From: JAYUHK01 sp043767025
GTDB lineage: Bacteria > Bacteroidota > Bacteroidia > Chitinophagales > Saprospiraceae
Length of the DNA: 36,445 nt
NCBI GenBank assembly: GCA_043767025.1
Contig: JAYUHK010000027.1
Span: 1 to 36,445 of the forward strand
Reading direction: 5' to 3'
Shown here: positions 18,395 to 26,700 of the stretch, one piece after another
How positions within the stretch are numbered: position 1 is the stretch's first letter
Layout: each line of letters begins with the position of its first letter
Made by a program: the position numbers and the translations under genes
The notes under the pieces: generated by a model
The model's input: only the letters and a program-made list of their open reading frames with translations
Told to the model about the DNA's origin: nothing
Databases searched by the model: none

Positions 18395-18610
18395 GGGTAA
18401 AAATATGTAAGGTTTTTGAGAAAATAACAACCACTGTCACCACAGAACGACTCAAAGCCGCGCTACAGAAACCATTTATTTTCTATCTTAAAATAAAAGA
18501 CAAAACAATTTAATGTTGGTCGAGCGAGTCGCCAATTTTTTTGTACCTCTCGTGAGAATACTTTCAAACCAAAAAATGCTGTGTAAAAATGCTGGGAGAG
18601 TCCAAAAGTC

Positions 18611-18639
18611 AAAATCTAATTTTTAGACTTTGAAAATTG
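18611..18639. repeat. AT-rich inverted repeat in the 18395-19035 gap
   Basis: AAAGTC and GACTTT flank an inner TCTAA/TTAGA stem. The gap of about 640 bases upstream of both the T9SS gene and the divergent 19036 gene holds this hairpin and the promoter at 18981-19011; nothing else was recognised. Confidence 0.35.
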
Positions 18640-18980
18640 TGTGTAGCTTTCAGGACTTTCTCAAGTATGTATTAGACTGTGTAGAATAATTAACTTGTCA
18701 TAATTTTTATAAAGGATAAATCGGTTCAAGGAAAAATAATTATCGTCTGTGTAATTGGGTCACGCAGACATATTTATATATTCAAACTTTGTACCAATTA
18801 TGCCAAAACACATTAAAAAAAATTAATATTCGTAAAATAAATTTTTGTTTTTATCGCAAGTGCCTGATAATCAGTTTTTTAATATTATAAAAAAATTTAA
18901 TATTATTTTTTCAAATCGGAATTGATTTTGGCTTTTGGGATAAAAAACGCGCGCTGCGCACTCACAAAGTTCTTTTGGTC

Positions 18981-19011
18981 TTGTAAGACTGCGACTATTT
19001 TCGTATCTTTG
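18981..19011 (+). promoter_or_regulatory. Bacteroidota-type promoter of the 19036 gene
   Basis: TATCTTTG at 19004-19011 is an exact match to the -7 consensus TAnnTTTG. A weaker -33 element (TTGT at 18981-18984) lies 19 bases upstream. Transcription would start near 19018, about 18 bases before the ATG. Confidence 0.5.
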
Positions 19012-19035
19012 TACCAATATAACGCCTAATATTTT

Positions 19036-19857
19036 ATGGAAAATATTACTTACGAACAAGTATTGGCATTATTTGCCGCCACCGACGCGCGAATTGCTAA
19101 AATAAGTGCAGAAACTTCTGCCGAAATCAAGATGCAAATTGATAAAATCAATGCAGACTCCGTCGCTCGAATTGCCGAAATCGATAAGGACTCTGCTGCT
19201 CGAATCGCCGAAATCGATAAGGACTCTGCCGCTCGAATCGTCGAAATCGATAAGGAGTCCGCCGCTCGAATCGCCGAAATCGACAAGGAGTCCGCCGCTC
19301 GAATCGCCGAAATCGCTGCGCAAACTGCTAAAATCCGTGAAGAGGCAGCCATTAGTGAAGCTCGGTCTGCCGCTCTTGATGCGCGAATGGAAAAAACAGA
19401 CAAGCAAATAAAAGCAGTTTCTAAACAAATTGCGGACGTGACGGACTCTATGGGTCGCTTTGCGGAGGAGCAAGTGCGCCCCAAAGTGGATAAACTTTTT
19501 AGAAAAAAAGGCATTCATTTAGATGAAATTTACAGCCGTGTGGCTGTAAAAAAAGAAGGTGTTTTTCAGTTTGAAATAGATTTACTGTTGGTCAATACGA
19601 TTTATTCGGTCGCAGTAGAAGTAAAACACACGCTTCGCCAGCGCGATATAGACGAACATTCGGCGCGAATGGACAAGCTCAAAAAAATGTCGCACCGAGT
19701 GATAAAAGGTACGACCATTTATGGCGCAGTGGCTGGCATGGTGGTAAGTGCAGAAGTAGAAAAATACGCCATTAAGAAAGGATTTTACCTCATCAAGCCG
19801 AGCGGCGAAGGCGTAAAAATTGGTAATAAAAAAGGATTTGAACCCAAAACTTGGTAA
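19036..19857 (+). CDS. DUF3782-like protein: hendecad coiled coil plus PD-(D/E)XK-type domain
   Basis: This 273-residue protein has two parts. Residues about 10-120 form a charged helix built from an 11-residue repeat (RIAEIDKDSAA), four near-exact copies plus degenerate flanking ones. Residues about 150-273 look like a restriction-endonuclease fold: FEIDLLLVN followed by VAVEVKHTL gives the D...ExK pattern of the PD-(D/E)XK superfamily. This layout, a repetitive helix ahead of a nuclease-like domain, recalls DUF3782-type proteins of cyanobacteria and Bacteroidota, whose function is unknown. No signal peptide is present. The ATG lies behind a good promoter. The glycosyltransferase fragment starts 63 bp downstream on the same strand. 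Nuclease activity is inference. Confidence 0.75.
   Translation: MENITYEQVLALFAATDARIAKISAETSAEIKMQIDKINADSVARIAEIDKDSAARIAEIDKDSAARIVEIDKESAARIAEIDKESAARIAEIAAQTAKIREEAAISEARSAALDARMEKTDKQIKAVSKQIADVTDSMGRFAEEQVRPKVDKLFRKKGIHLDEIYSRVAVKKEGVFQFEIDLLLVNTIYSVAVEVKHTLRQRDIDEHSARMDKLKKMSHRVIKGTTIYGAVAGMVVSAEVEKYAIKKGFYLIKPSGEGVKIGNKKGFEPKTW
19168..19314 (+). repeat. 33-bp in-frame tandem repeat (4.5 units)
   Basis: Four consecutive 33-bp units (19168, 19201, 19234, 19267) and a partial fifth encode the 11-residue unit RIAEIDKDSAA or a close variant. Differences are mostly third-position or D/E and A/V changes. The unit length is a multiple of three, so gain or loss of units keeps the frame. Confidence 0.92.
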
Positions 19858-19920
19858 GGAAAAAAGAAAAATAAGATACTTTCCTCCATAGTTACCGAAT
19901 AAAATTTTTGTTGTAGTTTT

Positions 19921-20520
19921 ATGATTAATCACGTTTGTCACCTCACTTTTCGCCCCAGCGACGAGCAGCATCTGGTTCTTAAACAAGAGTGTAGCGTTCT
20001 CGCCGATGGCGACTTTGAAGTTTCGATGGTTGCGGTAGGCGCGCTCGTCGGGCATCGCGAAGATATACACCTCTATAATGTGGCGTTTCCGAAAAGTCGC
20101 TGGCTTCGAGGGCGCAAACTTCTCAAAGCTATCCAGCAAAAGTCACTCGAAATAGATGCGGGCATCTACCATCTGCACGACCCCGCGCTGCTTGGGATTG
20201 GTAAAAAGCTGAAAAAAGACGGTAAAATAGTCGTTTATTCTTCGCACCGCGACGAACCGTTGGCAAAAATAAAGAAACATTGGCTGCCAAAATTTTTGAG
20301 AAAAATTCCCGCAGGAAGAATAGCAAGGAAAGAAAATCGAATTTTTTACCTCTTTGATGGTTTGGTAGCAAGCTCCACAGCACTCAAAAAGCGGTTTTTA
20401 GCCTTTCACAGCGCAGTCGTGGAGGTATCAGACGACCCCAAAACTTGGGAATCAGAATCCAAAAAACTGTTGGTACTTTATCGCAAATTGGTGACTCGTG
20501 AGCGGTACGGATACTCATAA
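19921..20520 (+). CDS. Glycosyltransferase (GT4-like) with apparent internal deletion
   Basis: This 199-residue protein resembles the N-terminal half of a GT-B fold family 4 glycosyltransferase: VCHLTFRPSDEQHLVLKQECSVLADGDFEVS at the start, then IYHLHDPALLGIGKKLKKDGK, KHWLPKFLRK and LFDGLVASSTALKKRF. At about residue 170 it jumps to DDPKTWESESKKLLVLYRKLV, which matches the last C-terminal helix of such enzymes. The whole sugar-nucleotide-binding domain is missing, while the reading frame is intact. It would lack donor binding and is probably inactive or regulatory, or is a decaying gene. It could be cotranscribed with the preceding gene (63-bp gap). Homology is likely by pattern; deletion is inferred. 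Confidence 0.7.
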   Translation: MINHVCHLTFRPSDEQHLVLKQECSVLADGDFEVSMVAVGALVGHREDIHLYNVAFPKSRWLRGRKLLKAIQQKSLEIDAGIYHLHDPALLGIGKKLKKDGKIVVYSSHRDEPLAKIKKHWLPKFLRKIPAGRIARKENRIFYLFDGLVASSTALKKRFLAFHSAVVEVSDDPKTWESESKKLLVLYRKLVTRERYGYS

Positions 20521-20588
20521 ATAGTTTTTAGTTTTTAGTTTTTATAAACAGTTGAAAATCAACAATTTATATCGTACCGCAAATATCG
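20521..20588 (+). repeat. Dispersed repeat R1, partial copy D
   Basis: Three AGTTTTT heptamers are followed by ATAAACAGTTGAAAATCAAC and a diverged tail. It begins directly after the stop codon of the glycosyltransferase-like gene. Confidence 0.6.
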
Positions 20589-20617
20589 TTTGTTGAAATT
20601 TATTTACCAAAACAAGT

Positions 20618-21232
20618 CTATTGCTTCGCTTTGACTTCCCCCTTGATGTACAGAATACTGCGCAAATTGGGTTCGCTGTTGTCGTAAAGCACGATTCCCT
20701 GCTGCAACTGCCCCAATTTTTTGGAACTATTGAACTCTACCCGAACCGTAGCGGACGCACCCACCGCAATCGGCGTATGCGGATAATCCGCCACCGTACA
20801 GTCGCATCGGGACTTTGCACCCGAAAAAACAAGCGGATTAGAGCCGATATTGGTTACTACAAATTCGCCAGAATAGATTTTTCCCTCCTCCATCTCCCCA
20901 AAGTCAAACGTCGTTTTGTCCCAACTAACAGAGGTCAAAATAGCGGCGGTTTCTGCCGAGTCGGCGTTTATCTGGGCGTTGGGTTGTAGCTTAAGTTTGG
21001 CGTATTCGAGGACGAATTTTTTTTCTTGGGGCGATAGATTGGCAAAAATCTTGCTGATGGCATCGTCCAAATCCAACTCTTTGAACTGCCGCGCGTACGC
21101 CAGCACCTGTTGTTTTTGGGCAATATCGAGTTCGGGAAGTATTTTTTTGAGTTTCGTTGGGTCAGTTTCCGTCTGCGCCGAAGCACTTACAAAAATCAAA
21201 ATGCCAAGCAATAGGAGTAGCCAACTTTTCAC
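20618..21232 (-). CDS. Exported DUF1573 domain protein
   Basis: This 204-residue protein has a clear signal peptide (MKSWLLLLLGILIFVSASAQ), a helical middle section (about 25-95, with NLSPQEKKFVLEYAKLKL) and a C-terminal Ig-like DUF1573 domain (about 105-200). The latter shows the family hallmark TTFDFGEMEEGKIYSGEFVVTN and SRCDCTVADYPHTPIAVG. Translation begins at GTG; no in-frame ATG is nearby and the signal peptide fixes the start. DUF1573 proteins are common in Bacteroidota envelopes but have no assigned function. The gene is alone between repeats, with a possible -7 box upstream. Confidence 0.88.
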   Translation of the reverse strand: MKSWLLLLLGILIFVSASAQTETDPTKLKKILPELDIAQKQQVLAYARQFKELDLDDAISKIFANLSPQEKKFVLEYAKLKLQPNAQINADSAETAAILTSVSWDKTTFDFGEMEEGKIYSGEFVVTNIGSNPLVFSGAKSRCDCTVADYPHTPIAVGASATVRVEFNSSKKLGQLQQGIVLYDNSEPNLRSILYIKGEVKAKQ

Positions 21233-21275
21233 AGAGAGAGTGTTTTGTTCTGAATAAAAAAACCGATGAAGTTCG

Positions 21276-21283
21276 CAAAAATA
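21276..21283 (-). promoter_or_regulatory. Possible -7 element (TATTTTTG) of the DUF1573 gene
   Basis: TATTTTTG on the minus strand fits TAnnTTTG and lies 44 bases before the GTG start. No TTTG element is seen 19 bases upstream. Confidence 0.3.
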
Positions 21284-21388
21284 GAAAAATCATATTAAAA
21301 AATCATATAATTTATAAAAAAATATTTATTAAAGAATGAGGAAAAAATCAGGCACTCTAATTTTTCCAATAAATTCGATTAATAATAA

Positions 21389-21490
21389 GGCATTTTTGAG
21401 GTGCAACGCAGGACATTGAACCGAAAAATAACGCAGTGATTGGTTGTAATTGAGCAAGAAAAAAATAAGAAGTTTATTTTAGATACATTC
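21389..21490 (+). repeat. Dispersed repeat R2, copy 2
   Basis: This is the plus-oriented partner of the 10108-10206 block, with the same landmarks GCAACGCAGG, TAACGCAGTGATTG and GTTTATTTTAGA. Its end runs into an inverted copy of R1, so the two repeat families form a composite here. The 21233-21610 gap contains only these repeats and a possible -7 box. Confidence 0.7.
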
Positions 21491-21580
21491 TTACACTTAA
21501 ATAGATGACATTTAATATTCTACATAATTCATTGATTTTCAATAGTTTATGATGACTCAAAATTAAAAACTACTTATATT
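21487..21580 (-). repeat. Dispersed repeat R1, copy C (inverted)
   Basis: This is the reverse complement of the R1 copies at 3-113 and 9222-9325, including the tail ATGTCATCTATTTAAGTGTA and core ATTGAAAATCAAT. It adjoins repeat R2. Confidence 0.72.
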
Positions 21581-21610
21581 CCTACACTACAAAATTCTGT
21601 AAAAATATCT

Positions 21611-22969
21611 TCAAATATTCATTCGGATTTTAAATTCTTTGGGTAAATAATTGTTACTGCGATTGCCCAAATTTTTTATCCAACCCAAATTCAAGCCTTC
21701 GTAACGAACCAAAAGCCAACCTTTGGGAGCATTTGTTGGCGCAATTTCTTCTTTTTTCAAAAATTTCAGCGCAGTTGCTTTGTCCAATTCTATCGAAGGC
21801 AAGTCAGGGTGAATCGCTACGCTCAACGCAAGCGCGTGGCTCGGGATAAAGTCTTTTCCCTTAAAACTTCCAATCTCCAAGCCCAAAGATTTGCGCTGCA
21901 AGGCAGCATCAATAAGTTGAATATTCCTAATTTGTGACGTACAAACAGCGACAATTTCTTGGTTGTGTTTCAAAAAAAAGGAAAATTCATCAGGGAATAA
22001 AAAATAAGGCTTCAAGATTTCGACCTGCGCCTGCGGGAGTTTTTGTAGATTAGAAAATTTTAAATTTTTTGGAATTATTACTTCTGCCGATGCTGATTTT
22101 TTTCGCAGAGCCGACAAAAAAAAGCCTTCGCCTTTCGTCCTGTGTGGATAAAACTGGTAGCCGTGCGTTTTTTCTACGATGTTCCATTCGACTGGAAGCT
22201 GCAACTTAATTAGCTCAAAATCAAACTCTTGCATCAACCAAGCGATATTTTCCGAATTTTCGGCATCGTTGTAGGTGCAAGTGGAGTATAAAAAAACGCT
22301 GTCTTGTTTGAGTAATTTTACCGCCTCCGACAAAATTCTTCGCTGCCGCGCGGCGCAGTGCTGCACTGCTTCGGGCGACCATTCGCCTGCTGCTGCCGCA
22401 TCTTTTCGGAACAGTCCTTCGCAGCTACAAGGAGCATCTGCCAGCACAAAATCAAAAAATCCCGTCAATTTTTCAAGATTTTCTACCTCGTGGTTACAGA
22501 TAATTGTGTTCGATAATCCAAATTTTGTGACATTTTCTTTTAGCACTTCCACACGGCTCTTTATTACCTCATTCGCCAGTAACAAACTGTGTTTGGAGAG
22601 CAGCGAAGCCAGCAAAGTCGTCTTGCCGCCCGGCGCAGCGCAAAGGTCAATTCCGACCACATCTCGCTCCAAATCAATGGCTTGTCGCACGGCTTCCGCC
22701 ACAAACATCGAAGAGGCTTCTTGCACATAATACGCGCCCGCATGAAACGCAGGGTCGAGCGTAAAAATAGGTCTTTCGGGGAGATAATATCCATCTTTGC
22801 ACCACGCAACTTGCTCTAAATCAACATTTTGCGCAGCTTTCTTCAAAATATTATACCGAATACTGACAGGCGACGGCAAGCGCAAAGACTCCAAAAAGCG
22901 GTCTGATTCGTCGCCCAAATCGGCTCTAATTTGCTTCTCAAAAGCCGCAGGCAACGAAAGAGTCGTCAT
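21611..22969 (-). CDS. RsmF/NOP2-like rRNA cytosine-C5 methyltransferase
   Basis: This 452-residue protein is a class I SAM-dependent RNA m5C methyltransferase of the RsmB/RsmF/NOP family. The SAM-binding loop reads VGIDLCAAPGGKTTLLASLL. The catalytic motif IV is DAPCSCEGLFRKD and motif VI is YSTCTYNDAENSENIAWL, which supply the two active-site cysteines. After about residue 290 there is a C-terminal extension similar to RsmF/YebU (GWLLVRYEGLNLGWIKNLGNRSNNYLP), so a 16S rRNA target is likely but not proven. It starts 29 bp after the ubiD-type gene on the same strand and probably shares its transcript. Confidence 0.92.
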   Translation of the reverse strand: MTTLSLPAAFEKQIRADLGDESDRFLESLRLPSPVSIRYNILKKAAQNVDLEQVAWCKDGYYLPERPIFTLDPAFHAGAYYVQEASSMFVAEAVRQAIDLERDVVGIDLCAAPGGKTTLLASLLSKHSLLLANEVIKSRVEVLKENVTKFGLSNTIICNHEVENLEKLTGFFDFVLADAPCSCEGLFRKDAAAAGEWSPEAVQHCAARQRRILSEAVKLLKQDSVFLYSTCTYNDAENSENIAWLMQEFDFELIKLQLPVEWNIVEKTHGYQFYPHRTKGEGFFLSALRKKSASAEVIIPKNLKFSNLQKLPQAQVEILKPYFLFPDEFSFFLKHNQEIVAVCTSQIRNIQLIDAALQRKSLGLEIGSFKGKDFIPSHALALSVAIHPDLPSIELDKATALKFLKKEEIAPTNAPKGWLLVRYEGLNLGWIKNLGNRSNNYLPKEFKIRMNI

Positions 22970-22998
22970 AAAAATATTTTTTTAGTCATTTTGTGACG

Positions 22999-24831
22999 TT
23001 ATATAAGATTTGATAAATCCCCATTTTTCGCAAAAAGCGCATCTACTTTTTCTTTCACTTTTTTGTCCACCACCAACGGCGGCGCGTGGTGCGGCTTGAT
23101 GCGAGCATCTATCACCAAAGCACTTCGGCAGCCCCAATGTTTGTATTCCGTGAACGCATCTACGCCGTGAATATCGTGCGACGGATTGGCGCGGGTGAAC
23201 GTAGTCCACACAAAATTATTGACTGTGGCAGCCGCAAACGCACTGTCATCGGTCAAAATAATCAACGGAACTTGCTGCAAATCAAATCGTTGCAAATATT
23301 TACACAAGTTTTCTGCTTCTTCGTAGCTGCTTTTGGAGTCCGAAAAAACAGGCGATTGAATGGCTAAAATCCCGCGTTGAATGAACACAGGTTTTGTGAA
23401 TCCCCCGGGCAGCGAAAAGTTATCGGGCAGCTCGGTAGTCAGCTCGCGCAGTTTTTTTCCGCAGCAAGCCATGATGACTTTCGAGCCTGCATTCCAGCCC
23501 GAACCCGAATAATCCAGCGTATCCATCGTAGTTTTGGTCTGAAAATGCAAGTCGCGTTTCCAGTCAATTCTTTCCAAAATGTGACAAAAAAAGTTGCCGA
23601 TGTCGTGTGTGTCCAATTTCGGTACGTCGCCCGTCGCCGCAATGATAAGGAATTTTGCCAAAGAAGTCTGTCCACTGCCCAAAATTCGGTTCGCAATGGT
23701 CAAAATTTCCTCCGGCTGCCGCTCCCGAAACGGCATATATCGCTCCTGCCCAATCGCCAGCAACAACGGGTGAACGCCCGCCGCATCAACGGCATTTATC
23801 TCGACCAAACCCGGAAACTCTTGCGGCGCGAGGTCTTTCACGATTTCGTGAATCAAAAATCCAAAACCGCTGTCTTCCGCAGGCGGACGACCGACGACCG
23901 TGAAGTGCCAAATTGCATTTTTGCGATAATACACTTTTTCAACGTCCATCACCGGAAAGTCGTGCTGCAAACTGTAATAGCCCAAGTGGTCGCCAAACGG
24001 ACCTTCGGGCTTTTTTTCGCCTTTCCGAATCACGCCCGTAATGCAAAAATCAGCGTCGGAGGAAAGCGTAAAACCATTCACGACATCGTAGCGAAACCGC
24101 CGCCCGCCCAACATTCCTCCAAAGGTGACTTCGGGCAAGCCTTCGGGCAACGGAAAAATCGCCGCCAGCGCATGGCTCGGCGGTCCGCCGACAAATATGG
24201 ACGCACGAAAAGGCTCATCGAGCGAATTATATTTGGTATGATGAACGCCGATGCCGCGATGCAACTGGTAGTGCAACCCAATTTCTTGGTTGTTGAGGTA
24301 CTCATTGCCAGAAAGTTGTATTCGGTACATTCCGATATTGCTGCCCATCACGCCGCGTTTGTCGGGGTCTTCGGTATAGACTTGCGGCAGCGTGACGAAT
24401 GCGCCGCCGTCCATTCCCCAAGATTTTATTTGCGGCAGTTGGTCAATCGTAGTCGTACCGAAGCGAACAGGCGTACCGAGCCGACTCCGCAGCGGCAACG
24501 CCGTGAGAGCCGTGAGCGGCGCAGAAGCATAGCGAAGCGGATTTTTGAAAAATCGGGTTGGGTCAATTTTCAGCTCGACCACGCGCTGGACTTTGTCCAA
24601 CGTATGCCGAAAAAGCCATTTCGCTCGCTCATTGGTGCCGTAGATGTTAGAAACTGCCTGAAACGGACTTCCTTTGACGCGCTCGAACAAAATCGCAGGT
24701 CCGCCTGCCTCAAAGACGCGGCGATGGATTTCCGCCATTTCGAGATTGGGGTCACATTCTATTTTGATGCGGCGCAATTTTCCGTGTCGCTCCAAGTCCG
24801 CCACACAATCCGCCATACTTCGATATGCCAT
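22999..24831 (-). CDS. UbiD family decarboxylase (prenylated-FMN dependent)
   Basis: This 610-residue cytoplasmic protein belongs to the UbiD family, which uses prenylated FMN made by a UbiX partner to decarboxylate aromatic or unsaturated acids. Family text is present throughout: LERHGKLRRIKIECDPNLEMAEI at the N-terminus, the nucleotide-binding region IGMYRIQLSGNEYLNNQEIG, and the active-site motif PEGPFGDHLGYYSLQHDFPV. The C-terminal tail of about 120 residues beyond classical UbiD is seen in Bacteroidota members often labelled menaquinone-pathway decarboxylases; that pathway is inference. No UbiX gene is in the window. It is the first gene of a two-gene unit with the RNA methyltransferase and is divergent from the ATPase/DUF4435 pair. 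Confidence 0.92.
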   Translation of the reverse strand: MAYRSMADCVADLERHGKLRRIKIECDPNLEMAEIHRRVFEAGGPAILFERVKGSPFQAVSNIYGTNERAKWLFRHTLDKVQRVVELKIDPTRFFKNPLRYASAPLTALTALPLRSRLGTPVRFGTTTIDQLPQIKSWGMDGGAFVTLPQVYTEDPDKRGVMGSNIGMYRIQLSGNEYLNNQEIGLHYQLHRGIGVHHTKYNSLDEPFRASIFVGGPPSHALAAIFPLPEGLPEVTFGGMLGGRRFRYDVVNGFTLSSDADFCITGVIRKGEKKPEGPFGDHLGYYSLQHDFPVMDVEKVYYRKNAIWHFTVVGRPPAEDSGFGFLIHEIVKDLAPQEFPGLVEINAVDAAGVHPLLLAIGQERYMPFRERQPEEILTIANRILGSGQTSLAKFLIIAATGDVPKLDTHDIGNFFCHILERIDWKRDLHFQTKTTMDTLDYSGSGWNAGSKVIMACCGKKLRELTTELPDNFSLPGGFTKPVFIQRGILAIQSPVFSDSKSSYEEAENLCKYLQRFDLQQVPLIILTDDSAFAAATVNNFVWTTFTRANPSHDIHGVDAFTEYKHWGCRSALVIDARIKPHHAPPLVVDKKVKEKVDALFAKNGDLSNLI

Positions 24832-24846
24832 TATTTTTATTTTATC

Positions 24847-24877
24847 TTTGAAACAAAAAAAAATGTGAGTAGTTTTG
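24847..24877 (+). promoter_or_regulatory. Promoter of the AAA ATPase/DUF4435 pair
   Basis: TTTG at 24847-24850, exactly 19 bases of spacer, then TAGTTTTG at 24870-24877: a full match to the Bacteroidota consensus TTTG-N19-TAnnTTTG. Transcription would start near 24884 and the ATG follows at 24906. It lies in the 74-base gap facing the divergent ubiD-type gene. Confidence 0.7.
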
Positions 24878-24905
24878 TGGGTGAATAAAAAATAACTTTC
24901 AACCT

Positions 24906-25850
24906 ATGGAAAAAAATAATCCAAATACCATCACGCGAATCGTTGCCAAAGGACTTTTGGGCGATTTGGATTTGGAGTGGCGCGGCTTGCATCCAGATGT
25001 AAATATTTTGCTCGGCGAAAACGGTACGGGTAAAACAACTTTGTTGCGATGTCTGTACGGCGTGTTCAACATGGACAAAAAAAATATATTTTCCCATATT
25101 CCAGCGACTCAACTTATTTCTCCGACTTTTCCTGTCATCAAACCAGACCCGATTGAAAAAATTATCAAGCGCGTCGAAGTTTGGGGAGCTGAATCGCTTG
25201 CGAAAGGATATATTTTTTCAAATGGATTAAAAACTAATTTGTCGCCGCAGACTGATGCCAAAAATTATAATGTCCAACTTATCCAGACTTTTGATACGGA
25301 ACTAAAATATCGAAGCGAATTTGCTGACGATAATAAGCCATTTTTGAGGACAGACTTGGACAAAACATTGGATAATTTGATAGACGATTATATTGAGTAT
25401 GTGCTGAACCAGACGCAAAAGGCACTCGCGAAAGAAAAAACGCTCGGCGAAGCGTTTGCAAAAAAAGATATGTTTGTTAACCGCCTCAACGATTTTTTTG
25501 CGCCGACGGGAAAAACGGTCAATCTAAAAGAAAATCGCTTGTCATTTTTGCTTCATGGACAAAAAAGTATATCTCCTTACGAGCTTTCGGCGGGCGAAAA
25601 ACAGTTGCTCATCATATTGCTAACGGTACTTTGTCAAGACGAAGCGACGAGTATTTTGCTGCTCGACGAACCCGAAATCTCGATGCACCTCCGTTGGCAG
25701 TACCGATTGATAGAGGTTATTCGCTCTCTGAACCCAAATTGTCAGCTTATCATTGCCACTCATTCGCCGAGTATTTTTACAGACGGCTGGAACGACCGCG
25801 TGTTTTGGATGAGTGATATTTGTAAAAAAACAGACACGGCTGTACTATGA
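24906..25850 (+). CDS. AAA/ABC-type ATPase, PARIS AriA-like
   Basis: This 314-residue P-loop ATPase of the AAA_15/AAA_21 (OLD/RecF-like ABC) group has Walker A GENGTGKTT at 37-45, signature LSAGEKQ at 227-233, Walker B SILLLDEPEIS with the acidic pair at 254-255, and an H-loop histidine at about 286 in ATHSPSIF. All ATPase residues are intact. It overlaps the downstream DUF4435 gene by 4 bp (ATGA). An ATPase of this group paired with DUF4435 is the make-up of the PARIS antiphage system (AriA senses a phage trigger and holds AriB). This one is shorter than typical AriA, so 'PARIS-like' is more accurate than 'PARIS'. It starts behind a strong promoter. Confidence 0.85.
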   Translation: MEKNNPNTITRIVAKGLLGDLDLEWRGLHPDVNILLGENGTGKTTLLRCLYGVFNMDKKNIFSHIPATQLISPTFPVIKPDPIEKIIKRVEVWGAESLAKGYIFSNGLKTNLSPQTDAKNYNVQLIQTFDTELKYRSEFADDNKPFLRTDLDKTLDNLIDDYIEYVLNQTQKALAKEKTLGEAFAKKDMFVNRLNDFFAPTGKTVNLKENRLSFLLHGQKSISPYELSAGEKQLLIILLTVLCQDEATSILLLDEPEISMHLRWQYRLIEVIRSLNPNCQLIIATHSPSIFTDGWNDRVFWMSDICKKTDTAVL

Positions 25851-26677
25851 GCGCGAAACCTACTTTGGAAGAAGAAGCCAAACGTTTCAAAAGCGAGGTG
25901 TTTGCTTTGCACAAGCAATCGGGCGTAGCCGTGCGTGTGGAAGGCAAAAGCGATAAAGAATTTTGGACAAAACTGTTGGAGCAAACTGTCCCTCAATACA
26001 AATTTGAAGTATTTACATTTTCTAACTATCCAAAAGAAAAAACAGAGGGTAAGATAAACGTACTAGAATACCGACAGTTTGCGGACAAAAATTTGCTGCT
26101 TTGTGTGGACAGCGATTACGATTATATTTTGCAAAATGCTGATTATCAACAAAATAAATATATATTAAAAACATATATTCATTCTGTCGAAAATTATGAC
26201 TGCATTGCGGCAGCGAACCAGAACGAAGCAATAAAAGATTTTTTTGAGAAATATTCAGATATTATTTTTGAAAAGTTAGTGAGCAATTTTTGGGAAATAA
26301 AACACAATTCTAATTCATTTTCTACAAAAGAGCCGACAAAAAAATTAACTTTTCAGCCGACCAAGAACTTGGATTACGATTTAGAAGTTCTATCTGATAG
26401 ATTGGCGAAAGAAAGCACCGATTTTTCAAAAAATACGGACTTTCAAAGTTTCAAACAAGAACTTTATGATTTAGGATTGACGAAAAAAACTGCTTTTTAC
26501 TTCGTGCGCGGACACAGTTTGGAAGAAATACTGAATTTTTTAGTTAAAAAATATGAAAAATATGAAGAAAATGAAATACACAAAAAATACGAAACAAATG
26601 TAGATGTCGCTCTGTTGAGCGATAACTTTTTCTACCAAAAAATACAAAAGGACGCTTCGGCAGCTTTTAAAAAATAA
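25847..26677 (+). CDS. DUF4435 (Toprim-like) effector, PARIS AriB-like
   Basis: This 276-residue protein carries a DUF4435 domain. The Toprim-like features are a glutamate at E32 in VRVEGKSDKEFW, an acidic cluster at 88-92 in LLLCVDSDYDYI, and the family hallmark IHSVENYDC at about 111-119. The second half is helical and lysine-rich, without known motifs. In PARIS, AriB is the nuclease released from AriA upon phage sensing; here the conserved acids make nuclease activity plausible but unproven. The 4-bp overlap with the ATPase gene indicates coupled translation. uvrC begins only 23 bp after its stop, so readthrough into uvrC is likely. Confidence 0.82.
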   Translation: MSAKPTLEEEAKRFKSEVFALHKQSGVAVRVEGKSDKEFWTKLLEQTVPQYKFEVFTFSNYPKEKTEGKINVLEYRQFADKNLLLCVDSDYDYILQNADYQQNKYILKTYIHSVENYDCIAAANQNEAIKDFFEKYSDIIFEKLVSNFWEIKHNSNSFSTKEPTKKLTFQPTKNLDYDLEVLSDRLAKESTDFSKNTDFQSFKQELYDLGLTKKTAFYFVRGHSLEEILNFLVKKYEKYEENEIHKKYETNVDVALLSDNFFYQKIQKDASAAFKK

Positions 26678-26700
26678 ATAAATTTCTACTTTTAGCATCT

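Noticed and set aside
19168..19314. 33-bp repeats as a CRISPR array
   Set aside because: Units are adjacent without spacers, stay in frame and encode a regular helix; no cas genes are nearby.
24843..24850. TATCTTTG as the -7 box of the ATPase gene
   Set aside because: It has no -33 element at the right distance; the TTTG inside it instead pairs with TAGTTTTG 19 bases downstream, which gives a better promoter.
23377..24888. 503-codon plus-strand open frame
   Set aside because: It lies entirely opposite the UbiD-family gene, whose motifs are intact; the plus-strand translation is Arg/Gln-rich and without domains, typical of an antisense shadow.
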